The position numbers were made by a program, and so were the translations under genes. The notes below the pieces were generated by a model. It did not search any database. It saw only the letters and a program-made list of their open reading frames with translations, and had not been told where the DNA came from. 64,000 nucleotides of DNA, taken from Eutreptiella sp. 'Long Island Sound 2002'. Lineage: Eukaryota; Euglenozoa; Euglenophyceae; Eutreptiales; Eutreptiaceae. Location: positions 3,503,395 to 3,567,394 of the forward strand of contig OZ038402.1 in the NCBI GenBank assembly GCA_964036045.1, in the 5' to 3' direction. Shown piece by piece: positions 19,876-29,380 of the stretch (the first letter of the stretch is position 1; each line of letters opens with the position of its first letter).

Positions 19876-22037
19876 CCCAGTACTGAAGAGGATTGCCGCT
19901 CGTAGGCTTAGGCAAACACTTGTCGCCAGTGCACACTCTTTGCAACAACATGTGTGGCGGGGGTGGGGGAGGGGCTCTGATGCAACTCAGGGGCTCTGGT
20001 GCAACGAACAACGCCGCCAGTGAATCGACGATTAAACACACGGTGGAGCCCGACACGAGCTCCATTGGTGTTGCAACGCAGCAAAGAGAAGCTGACTGCA
20101 CTGCGGATGACACTGCTCACTGCCCGGCGCTGCAAGTGACGGTCAAAGCGCAGAAAGACAATTGGCTCATCAGTGGCCTATGGGACCATAGGTATCTTTC
20201 GAAAAAAAATCGACACTCAGAAATACTGCCCCCTGCCCCCCTCATCCACACTACGGAAAAGCCCCGCCTTAACACGGTCCCCACACCTACTGTAGCTTAG
20301 ACGCAGCCGTAGATTGCACGCAGCGCACAGAAATGGGAACTGTTTCGCTGGTGGTCAGGATAACGCCCAGGGCCCCTCAGATGAACATCCATGGGCACCC
20401 TTGGGCAAACAAGAACAACTCAAATATCCCTCAGCCCACAAACGTGACATTTTGACCCCCAACCCTTGTCTGATGCGGTTGCAGCAAAATTGGTACCGAA
20501 TCAAACCAGGTCCCCAATCAATACGGCCCCTACGCCTGCTGTAGCCTGGACAGGACCACAGCTTGGCCGTGAATCAGCGATGGTCGCCACCCTCCAGAAG
20601 CACTCTGGCGTCACTCACAGTACTCAAAGAGCATTGTCCTCAAAGCGCCGTCAGGTGCAAACACACATTGTCCATCTGTCCAGCAAGGCGCCGCGAGGCG
20701 CCGCCACCAATAACCAACGCTGTCCAGAAAGGCCGACGGGCGCCTCCATCGATAGGTCAGAACAAGGCCTTTAGGCCACCAGGAATTGATTGTTCGTCCA
20801 TCTCCTCTTCCCTCACATCCGTGCTGAATCCCTCACTTTCACTGTCCTCGCGCAGATCGCCCCCCGGCCGTTAGTCACTGACTTCCGTGCTGAAGTCAGC
20901 CCCGACTGACGCCGAACCATCACTGCGCCCCTCTGAGGCGGACGCCCCCCCCCCCCCCCTGTGTGACATTCCGTCGGGTTGCTGTTCCTTTACGGGGCCC
21001 TGGACAGTCACCCGTTCTTCCCTTCGCATGTTGCGTCGGGTCGCTGCGTTCTGTCGGCCGCTGCGGCCGGTGCTCCCGCTGGTGTCGTTTCCGCGTTCGC
21101 GGAGCCTAGTCGTTGGTGTGCTGGGGCGGTGCTGGTTGCGGCGGGTGCTGTTTGTGTATTAGCGGTGCCCAGTAGCATGCGTTAGTGCTCCCCAACCCCT
21201 AGCCCACTTCTGATCCCACTGCAATCACATCCGACTCGGCCATCACAACGACGCCGACCAGCGACAGCGACCCCCCAGAAGGCTGGATGGCCGACGACAC
21301 GCGACCCTGGGTGAACCCGCGCGACCCCCTGGACCACCAGGACCACCCCCGCATCATCCGCCATGCGGCAGGCCCTCAACACCACTACGGTGGAGGGTCG
21401 GCAGGTGTGGGACCCCTGGCTCCAGCCCAAGAGCATCCCACTCTATTACCCGTCGCCGCTTGGACAGGGGCAACAGGTCATTCAGGTGTGCCCGTTGCTT
21501 GGACACTGGGGGCACAATGGTGGCTGGCACACATTGCTCCATGCCAACATGGATGTGCAAATCAGGAGTGGGGTACAGCAAAGTGATGGACAAGACACAT
21601 GGGTGCAAACACAAACCTCTGGCCAACCATACCTTCACCGCTTGTCGGTAGGGTCAAAAAAAGCATACAGCATCCCACATCCTCGGGGGGAGAGGTTTAC
21701 TGTAAAGCGGGGTAGCGGGCACAAGGTCGCACCAGGAAGACAATAAATTGGTTTAGAAGCCCACAGTTGTGCAGGCAATCACTTCTTTAGAAGAAATTCG
21801 TCCATGTCTGTCTAACAAACTTTCTTTTAGGGGCACGCGTTTCTTGTAGATATTTTAACCCCCGACTTCTGGGAAGATTTTCTCTAGATTTTTTGTAGAT
21901 TTTCGCAGATCCGCTTGGGCGGGGAACCCTAGGCGCGGGTATGTAATGGGGGTGGTGCTGCGCATGGTCATGAACTTCAGCTGACCAGACCCCAGAGCCC
22001 CCAGTCCAGTGATGCCCCCTGGCGAGGCACAGCAACA
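19876..22037. other. No recognised gene; dispersed repeat relics
   Basis: Holds TIR-family subterminal motifs (CCTACTGTAGCTTAGACG near 20286, CCTACGCCTGCTGTAGCC near 20529) and a ~60-bp stretch (20150-20212) shared with 29195-29256. It also has the second copy of the 8026-8143 repeat (20578-20696) and GC-rich DNA near 20940-21170. Confidence 0.5.
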
Positions 22038-22160
22038 TACCACTTGCAGAAGCGTCAGGGGCCCAGAACACAGGTTTGTACGGATCCGCCTCGGAGACAT
22101 ATTTGGAGTTATCCGTTGTGGCTGCAGCAGTGGTCTCTGAAACAAGAGGGCAATTTGGCA
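22038..22160 (-). pseudogene. Coding fragment with YVS..DPYKPVFWAP
   Basis: The minus strand reads SKYVSEADPYKPVFWAPDAS. The motif YVSxxDPYKPVFWAP recurs at about 26970-27040 on the same strand (EQYVSATDPYKPVFWAPP), with different codons at several positions. Two protein-level copies suggest pieces of one gene spread by duplication. The family is not recognised. Confidence 0.4.
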
Positions 22161-22229
22161 GAAAAATCAGGCTTGGCCTTGTGCTGAATTTTTTGATGAG
22201 GTCAATCTGCCAAGCTGCTGATGCTGTTG

Positions 22230-22365
22230 TGCTGTATTTGCTGTGCTGTGCTGTGCTGTGCTGTGCGAAATGCGCTGTTACCAAAAAGGCAATGACCAGG
22301 ATGTCTTGCATTGTGCTGTGCTGTGCTGTGCTGTGGTGTGTTGTGGTGTGGTGTGGCACATGTGG
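22230..22365. repeat. TGCTG / TGGTG pentanucleotide arrays
   Basis: Two short arrays on either side of GTTACCAAAAAGGCAATGAC. That separator is also found next to the GGTGT arrays at 23.4 kb and, more diverged, at 25.3 kb. Confidence 0.8.
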
Positions 22366-22584
22366 CTAGATAGCTGAGGAAGGCAGGGTATTTAAGCTCA
22401 CGGTATTGCTGGCAGGATTGGCAGGCAACATTTCAAACTTGCCAGGTATCTTGCACCCAATATTGTGGCCTAGCCAACAATATTGGCAGGTTTCCTCCTG
22501 GGCTGTCCATCAAAATGGCGATCCATATGTGGGGCCTAGCGGTCCATTTGCACAGGCAAATTCCGCAGCTCCTTGGAGCCAAGC

Positions 22585-22850
22585 TGCCGGGCCGGATCGG
22601 CCCAGATATGCCAGGCTCCCTGACCGCCCAAACGTCAACCCGTTTGTACAGGCAAATCCCGGCTCGGACCCCGGCCCGTGTGTACGGGCAAATGGTGGGG
22701 CACCTAGGGGCCCAGCCGCCGGGCCGGATCGGCCCCGATATGCCAGGCTCCCTAACCGCCCAAACGCCAACCCATTTGTACAGGCAAATCCCAGCTCGGA
22801 CCCCGGCCCGTTTGTACGGACAAATCCCGGGCAATTCCTGCTAGCAAGCT
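22585..22850. repeat. 133-bp tandem repeat, two copies
   Basis: Units start GCCGGGCCGGATCGGCCC at 22585 and 22718 and contain TTTGTACAGGCAAATCCC. Each unit also holds a diverged inner duplication (TGTACGGGCAAAT). Confidence 0.8.
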
Positions 22851-23030
22851 GGCAACATGTGTGGTCAAAGCGGTCCCGGCCCTCCTTGGCTTGCCCCCAT
22901 GTATGGCCCCCCATATGCTGTACTTACCCAACAATATAACCTGGTGTATTACCCCCCAAATGGTAGCTCTAGCATGGAATATACCAAGATGATTGGCTCC
23001 CAATCCTGAGCATGCCATGCTAACGTGTCT

Positions 23031-23395
23031 AGGTACATGTGGTGTGTCGCGTCGAGTCATGTTGTGTTGTGCTGCTTTGCGTTGCAATTGTGTTGCGGTT
23101 GTGTTGTGATGCGGTTGTGTTGTGTTGCACTTGTGTTGCACTTGTGTTGCGGTCGTGTTGCGGTTGTGTTGTGTTGTGTTGTGTTGTGTTGTGTTGTGTT
23201 GTGTTGTGTTGTGTTGTGTTGTGTTGTGTTGTGTTGTGTCGTGTTGTGTTGTGCCGTGTCGTGGTAAAGTGGTAAAGGTGTGGTGTGGTGTGGTGTGGTG
23301 TGGTGTGGTGTGGTGTGGTGTGGTGTGGTGTGGTGTGGTGTGGTGTGGTGTGGTGTGGTGTGGTGTGGTGTGGTGTGGTGTGGTGTGGTGTAGTG
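23031..23395. repeat. GTGTT array followed by GGTGT array
   Basis: TTGTG-type repeats run to about 23265, then AAAGTGGTAAAGGTG, then an uninterrupted GGTGT array from about 23279 to 23393. HTTPHHTTP and VVWCGVVWC frames are artefacts of this array. Confidence 0.9.
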
Positions 23396-23645
23396 TGCCA
23401 GAGGCACTGTTACCAAAAGACAATGGCCGGGATGGTCTTGCACGCGGGAAAATGCAAGCCGGGAGGGTGTGTGTCAAAGCATGCTGTATGTAGTGTGTTG
23501 TGCACCTTGGACGGTGAGGTAAGGTCCCCGTGTTGGGGGCAATCTTAATTCAGAGATGCCCGGGGGATGCCCTGCCGTTCCGCTTGTTGTTGCAGTTGGA
23601 GTTCTCATAGCGCCCACTCCATCGTGCCTCCTGGCCCTACACGGG
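23396..23645 (+). repeat. Segmental duplication flanking GGTGT array (copy 1)
   Basis: About 250 bp starting CACTGTTACCAAAAGACAAT and including TGGTCTTGCA, TGTGTTGTGCACC and GGGGATGCCCT aligns with 25290-25558. In both places the GGTGT array is on the left, so array and flank were duplicated together. Confidence 0.65.
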
Positions 23646-23659
23646 CCTCGATGAGGCCG

Positions 23660-25110
23660 TCTAGAGCTTTGGCGTGGGCTAGCCAGATCCTCTACAACTC
23701 CGACAACACTTGCCGGATAAACTCTGTTCGCAGGTCGTGTGGTCGTGTAGACCCCATATGCGCCATCCGCATGGACGGCATCGTGACGGTCGCTAACCAC
23801 TATTCGAGGACCATGGGGTCCCACAACTGGCCCTGCACTTGGGACGCCCGGGGCCCCACATAAGTGCTCGGCCATGTGTGGAGGTGTTGACGGGCCACTT
23901 GCCATTCATGGGATTGCACGGGGCACTCCCAAAGGTGTTGAGCGTCTCTAGGCTACTCCTATAGAGGAGGCAGCATGTGCACTGCTGCACGTTGCGGTGC
24001 TTGGAGCGCTCCACGAGAACCGTCATGGTGGGGAGGTTGCACATCCGATGGGCGTTTGGGTGCCTCTGCAGGTCATTGGTGAACCTGTCCGCTAGCAAAC
24101 CTAGGCCCCACTCATAGTTTGCCCCCCACCGGTGCTCATATTGCACCCGAGCAAGGACAGCCGCTTGCTCGTGCAGCCATTACTGCACATCGGACAGGGC
24201 CAGCTGGCAGTGGTCCCGGAACTTCTCCGCGGGCCGGAAAGTGTATGGGCGGCACAACATCCAGGTGAGGTCGTTCCAAGGCTCCTCCCTGGTGGCAGCT
24301 TCCACTCACACGTTGATGGCAGTGATCTGGTGCGATGGCGTGACCACACTGTTTATCATAGCCTTGGTGGCATGGCGTTCCGCCCCCAGTGTATGTGCAG
24401 ACTGGTGATGTATGCCATCCCCACAGTGCCCGCCTTCCTGGTAGGTGGTAGGGCGCCTACAGCGGATTCCGAGTCCGGCGCCACCCAGTAGAAGCCCTCA
24501 TGCTACGCCAGCCGGCGGACGCAGAGCAGCAAGGCCATGGACTCCCCCTCTTGGGGAGTTCCCACTCCGGAGGCCACATGGGTGTGGTATTCCCCTGGTG
24601 CGCTCTCAGTATGCCAGCGCCATGACCATCCCTACCGGGGTGGCGCCGGCATCGGTCACAATGGCCCCACGGATGCCCGTTCTGACCGGGGCTGCATATA
24701 TTGGGGCGCCGCCGTGACGGCCTTGTGTGGGCGTAGTGTTGCGTTGCCTCCAAAATGTTCCCGCAGGTGTGTCTGCAGAGCCGGGCCCAACTTCGACGGT
24801 AGCGCGTGGAGGGCCATGTACAGGGGTCCCTTGTTGGGGTGCCCCGGGCACTTGTGGGTCAGCACCTTGGCCAGGTACCCAAAGTGTGCCACTGCCTCCG
24901 CTTGGAGCTCTATCCACGGCTCCGGCGGCCAAGCGGCCGTAATGATAAGCACGATGTGCCATGTCTGGGACACCCACTCCCAATAGCGGTCCCCCGGCGG
25001 CGTTTGGTGGTGGAGCCCTCTGTGCCAGTACCCTAGAGCTGTGGGACTGTGGCCACTCGCAAGTGCTAGAGGCATGCATGTAGGGGGGGGCTCCATCTGC
25101 ACAGGGATGT
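23660..25110 (-). pseudogene. Decayed retroelement with RNase H motif
   Basis: Reading the minus strand through several frameshifts gives HFGYLAKVLTHKCPGHPNKG and LREHFGGNATL. Then comes AIVTDAGATPVGMVMALAY (first RNase H aspartate near 24651-24653), and in a shifted frame QEGESMALLLCVRRLA (the RNase H glutamate helix near 24515-24545). Farther downstream, LTWMLCRPYTFRPAEKF and YEHRWGANYEWGLGLLAD are readable. Order and motifs fit the RNase H and following region of a retroelement, but no RT YxDD was found here. The class is undetermined. Confidence 0.4.
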
Positions 25111-25159
25111 CTAGCAGGCTCATCAGCAGCCTATGCAGGCGGGTGTCGCTGGGGAGGTC

Positions 25160-25290
25160 GGTGTGGTGTGGTGTGGTGTGGTGTGGTGTGGTGTGGTGTG
25201 GTGTGGTGTGGTGTGGTGTGGTGTGGTGTGGTGTGGTGTGGTGTGGTGTGGTGTGGTGTGGTGTGGTGTGGTGTGGTGTGGTGCGGTGCG
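25160..25290. repeat. GGTGT pentanucleotide array, second locus
   Basis: A nearly pure GGTGT array followed by the second copy of the ~250-bp flank. Confidence 0.9.
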
Positions 25291-25558
25291 GTGTGCCTGT
25301 TACCACTGATACCAAATGGCAATGGCCAGGCTGGTCTTGCATATGGGTAATGCAAGCTGGGAGGGCTGTGTGTCTATACACGCGCTGTGTGTAATATGTT
25401 GTGCACCTATGGCAGAGGGTCATCACTCTCTCTGGTGCCGGGCGGCTGCTGCCCAGGGCTGCCCTGGGGATGCCCTACCACTCTGCCTGCCGGTGCTACT
25501 GAAGTTCTTGAAGTTCTCGTAGTTCTCGTTGGGCCCAGGCCTATGTGCCTCCGGGCCC

Positions 25559-26286
25559 AGCTCACCGGATTAAACCGTACCTGGGGTTCGGCGTACCTAT
25601 CGGCTCGGCGTACTTTCGGCCGGCCGAAAGTACGGTTTAATCCGTCACCCCCCCCTTGTTTTGGCCGAAAAAATGGCCGGAGGTACGGCCGTACTTTCGG
25701 CTGGCCGATCGGCCGGCCGAAAGTCCTGCCGTACCTTCGGCCGGCCGAGTCGGCCGGCCGAAGGTACGGTTTAATCCGTCACCCCCCCTTGTAGTAATAC
25801 CCCCATATACTAACAACCCCCCCCCCCTGTATATTAATAACAAGACGCCTGCGGTGGCCACAGACCGCCTTTTGTGTGTTCCGCCTTGTGTGTGCACCGC
25901 CTTCTCTGTGTACCGCTTTGCCTGTGGCCCCTTTAATAACATGACTCCTGCGGTGGCCACAGACCGCCTTTTGTGTGTTCCGCCTTGTGTGTGCACCGCC
26001 TTCTGTGTGTACCGCCTTGCCTGTGGCCCCTTTAATAACATGACTCCTGCGGTGGCCACAGACCGCCTTTTGTGTGTTCCGCCTTGTGTGTGCACCGCCT
26101 TCTGTGTGTACCGCCTTGCCTGTGGCCCTAGTACAAGGGGGGGTGACGGATTAAACCGTACCTTCGGCCGGCCAAGTCGGCGGGCCGAAGGTACGGCCAG
26201 ACTTTCGGCCGGCCGAAAGTACGCCGAGCCGATAAGTACGCCGAGCCGATAGGTACGCCAAACCCAGGTACGGTTAAATCCGGCGG
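25559..26286. mobile_element. Fold-back element with 12-bp flanking duplication
   Basis: Long inverted arms begin CCGGATTAAACCGTACCTGG at the left and end in the inverse at the right (GGTACGGTTAAATCCGG). Each arm has CGGCGTACCTATCGGCTCGG and palindromic CTTTCGGCCGGCCGAAAG. Outside the element GCCTCCGGGCCC occurs on both sides (25547-25558 and 26287-26298), a probable target duplication. Between the arms are CACCCCCCCTTGTA / TACAAGGGGGGGTG, like the termini of elements A and B, and a three-unit 99-bp tandem repeat. No protein is encoded. Superfamily is uncertain; long duplication and fold-back arms suggest a Mutator- or Foldback-like element. Confidence 0.7.
25836..26128. repeat. 99-bp tandem repeat, three copies, in the fold-back element
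   Basis: GCGGTGGCCACAGACCGCC starts at 25851, 25950 and 26049. Units are nearly identical, so expansion is recent. Confidence 0.9.
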
Positions 26287-26544
26287 GCCTCCGGGCCCTG
26301 GTCGGGCATTGAGGAAGCCGGCACTTGGGCAGCTGAGATCCTTAGTACACTGCCCTACTGTCTGTGGGCAGTGGGCTGTGGAACTCCTTGGGTGTGGTGT
26401 GGTGTGGTGTGGTGTGCAGCGGTGTGCTTCGCATTGCAGTTCAGGCTGCTCCATTCCGCCCGACAACAACCAGGGCGGTCCTTAACGGAAAAACAAAAAA
26501 GTGTTCCATCCCAAAAAAGCCTGGGGGCACACCATGTGTTGCCG

Positions 26545-26725
26545 GTGGGGGGTTGGCGGTTGGCGGTTGGCAACTGGCAGTTGGTGGCGGTTGGTGGTGG
26601 TTGACAGCGGTTGGTGGTTGATGGCAGTTGGCAGGGGTTGGCGGTTGGCGGTTGGTTGCCACTGGCGGTTGGCAGCTGTTGGCGGTTGGCGGTTGGTGGC
26701 GGTTGGCGGTTGGTGGTCACTTGGG
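26545..26725. repeat. GGTTGGC minisatellite
   Basis: Irregular 7-10 bp units of TTGGCGG/TTGGTGG. The complement contains the CAACCGCC motif seen in several other arrays. Confidence 0.85.
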
Positions 26726-26964
26726 GCGGCCCCTCAGGGCGGTCCTTAACAAAAAAAAAAATCTAGGTCCTTAAGGACCCCCCTGACAACAACCCACCTT
26801 GCGTTCGGCTCACTCCGGCAAACCAACCACAAACCACACGGCCGAGACGCGACACTCTGCATCGGTCATAGTAATAAGCCGGGCCATCCCAGCCAGAACT
26901 CAATGCCCTACTCCTACCTTCCGGGCCCTCAACCCCTGGGCAGTGCAGTCGCTCACCTGGGTCG

Positions 26965-27060
26965 GAGGTAGCAGCATCTTCTGTTGGTGGGGCCCAGAAC
27001 ACAGGTTTGTAGGGGTCGGTGGCGGACACGTACTGCTCACCACCTGCGCATGTGGTGGTT
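26965..27060 (-). pseudogene. Second YVS..DPYKPVFWAP coding fragment
   Basis: The minus strand reads GEQYVSATDPYKPVFWAPPT. Nucleotides GGCCCAGAACACAGGTTTGTA are shared with 22050-22075 apart from small changes. See the copy at 22038-22160. Confidence 0.4.
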
Positions 27061-27129
27061 GCAAAATGGCTCCGATGACTCGCAGCCTGACCCAAGCCCA
27101 CCCCCCCCCCCAAAGAACTCGCAAATTCC

Positions 27130-27325
27130 ACCGCCAAGCACCGTCACTCAACCGCCAAGCACCGTCACTCAACCGCCAAACACCGTCACTCAACCACCAA
27201 ACACCGTCACTTAACCGCCAAACACTGTCACTCAACCGCCAAACACCGTCACTCAACCGCCAAACACCGTCACTTAACCGCCAAGCACCGTCATCAACCG
27301 CCAAGCACCGTCACTCAATCGCCAA
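27130..27325. repeat. 21-bp minisatellite (CAACCGCCAAACACCGTCACT)
   Basis: About nine units with C/T and A/G variants (AAGC/AAAC, ACTC/ACTT). Related by the CAACCGCC...CGTCA core to the 12.3-kb array. Confidence 0.85.
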
Positions 27326-27433
27326 GCTAGCCACAGTTAAAGTGGTCGCAGCAAGAACGGAGTCTTAGGAGGCACAGTCCTGTCTCAACGAATGAGCACA
27401 ACGAAAACCAGGGGGATGGGCGACACGGTGCCA

Positions 27434-27650
27434 GAGGGAGACCCGGACCCCAAATTGCAGAACAAATGAGAACAATATTTTTGGAATCAGCACAAAGAAG
27501 GGGTCCAGTAAAATCATAATGTGCCTGGTATCCGGTGAAAATGATTTTTTTTCAACCATTATTAACCCCAAAAGGCCTTTTTTTTTGACACCTTTGTCCC
27601 CCCCTGAAAACATTTTGCGCCTTGGGCGCCAGAGTTCTCAGTGGCTGACA
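27434..27650 (+). repeat. Dispersed repeat family R3, copy 1
   Basis: GACCCGGACCCCAAATTGCA, TTTTTGGAATCAGC and CTTGGGCGCCAG recur in the same order at 31450-31670 and 32785-33005. About 200 bp, non-coding. Confidence 0.7.
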
Positions 27651-27745
27651 GCCCATTTTGTAAATCGTAAACCGTTAATTCTGCCCCCTCCAGAGCCCCC
27701 CCCACGCCCCGCCCCCACAAGTTAAATATATATATATATATATAT

Positions 27746-28350
27746 GGCATAACGCGGCAACGGCCCCCTCCCCCCCCAGGGCCCCACCGGCCGGGGTTGG
27801 GTTGGGGTTAGGGACCCCCCCCCCCTATTTTTGGGCCGGGAAACGCAAAAAAAATAGGTTTTACGGTGATTGGAGACGGTGGTGGGTCGCTATGACCCTT
27901 CAAAGTTGCTAAAAATAGGTATTTCCTACTGAGTGACATCATCACCAAAAATACCCTCAAAATCCAAAAATAGCGCTTTCTGCGTCACAAAACCCACCTA
28001 CATCCCGCACCATTGCTGACAATGCCTTCCACTAGATGCATTCCTCACCCTTTTGCCCTACTAGGGGCCAAGGAAGGGGCACCTTGACCCCACGGTACCA
28101 TTTTTTGAGCCAACCTTGAATATTTTGCTATTTTGAGGTCACTGGTTAAGACCCTATTTTTGGTGATGTCATACCCTGTTTTTAGCCCTACCCACACCTT
28201 TGTATGCCCAAATGCTCCACCCCAACCATCCAAAAACCTTCTCAAAGGTGTTTATTTGTGTTCCCCACCCTTAAAATAGGGGGTGTGGTCCTTACGTGCC
28301 CTCCAATCCTCCCCAAGTCACAGGGGTGGGGGGGGGGCCGTTGCCGCGTT

Positions 28351-28355
<5 letters not shown>
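27746..28355. mobile_element. MITE inserted in a TA microsatellite
   Basis: The 22-bp inverted termini GGCATAACGCGGCAACGG... (27746-27767) and their perfect complement (28334-28355) are both followed inward by C/G runs and outward by (TA)n. Length 610 bp, no ORF. The TA microsatellite on both sides makes the exact target duplication unreadable but fits a TA-targeting element. Confidence 0.75.
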
Positions 28356-28417
<62 letters not shown>

Positions 28418-28435
28418 GGATATATATATATATGG

Positions 28436-28475
<40 letters not shown>
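28356..28475. repeat. (TA)n microsatellite with short TG tract
   Basis: Long (TA)n with occasional GG interruptions, then (TG)n at about 28457-28479. YIYIYI frames here are artefacts. Confidence 0.9.
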
Positions 28476-28479
<4 letters not shown>

Positions 28480-28786
28480 ATATCCATCCCCGGCTGTTAC
28501 TGCAACTTGCGACTTAACCCCCCCCCCCCCCCTTCAGAAGCTTGTTGGGGTCAAAATGCGAGCAGCCCCCGGGGATTTTTAAGTTGGGGGTTTGCCATAA
28601 CGGTCGAATCAGTGTGCCGGTTGGTACTTTCTGCTGTATCCAGCCAATGTGATTGGGGGCCATGATTACAAATTATGAACTACGAAATTCCCACAGAACT
28701 CCTCAGAAGAGGGCAGTCTGAGGACTGGTGATGGGCTCATGAAGTGGGCCGCAAAGCGGCCCTGATGGCACCTTTCAAAAAAAAAT

Positions 28787-29050
28787 TTCTATTGCCTTTG
28801 GCAAGGCACCTCGAAAAGAGGCCGAAAGTCAGCCAATCACTCAGTCAGGCAGGCAAGCAGTCAGTCAGGCAGTCAGTCAGGCAACCCGGCAGCCAGACAG
28901 GCAGGCAGAAGCACACAGTTTGGCTTTTTTCAGTTGCGAAGTACAACGACAAACATTGGGGAACCCAGGGTGTGCAGAAACACTCAGTGGTCGAGTGGTC
29001 GAACACCAGGTGACTAAACCGCCCGGCGGTGGTTCAAATCCCGGACTGTG
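28787..29050 (+). repeat. Dispersed repeat R4 with tRNA-like box A/B end, copy 1
   Basis: Starts TTCTATTGCC, has GCACCTCGAAAAGAGG and a (CAGT/CAGG)n tract, then AGTTTGGCTTTTTTCAG, and ends in a tRNA-like segment. That segment has a box-A-like TGGTCGAGTGGT (28988-28999) and box-B-like GGTTCAAATCC (29031-29041) at pol III spacing. A second GGTTCAAATCC lies at 29111-29121. The same order occurs at 33546-33775. A canonical cloverleaf could not be folded, so I favour a SINE-like repeat over a tRNA gene. Confidence 0.5.
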
Positions 29051-29380
29051 AGATCGGCTGATCGCGGACTCAGCCGATCGATCCCTAAGCCCGTTGTTCT
29101 ACTCGACCCTGGTTCAAATCCTTCTGATCACAACCTGTGACCCCGGAGGAAGCCTGTGCTATTGCACGTGCGCACAAGAGGCGATCAGCACAAAAAGCGC
29201 AGGAAGAAAATGGCTCGTCAGTGGCCTAGAAGACCATAGGTACCTTTCTGTCACAAAGAGTGCAACACGAAGAGAACCTGTGGGTGGGACACCGACAAGT
29301 AAGCAGGAACCATGCAGCGGTATGCACCTGATGCTCTCGCTAAGCACTGGCCCCTGGATCTGCCATATAACATCAAGAGT

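Noticed and set aside
23025-25426. HTTPHHTTP / VVWCGVVWC frames
   Set aside because: Translations of GGTGT and GTGTT arrays.
28204-28665. YIYIYI-type frames
   Set aside because: Translation of a TA microsatellite.
28985-29055. tRNA gene at R4 copy 1
   Set aside because: Box A and B are present, but the anticodon arm cannot be formed with a 7-base loop; treated as part of a repeat.
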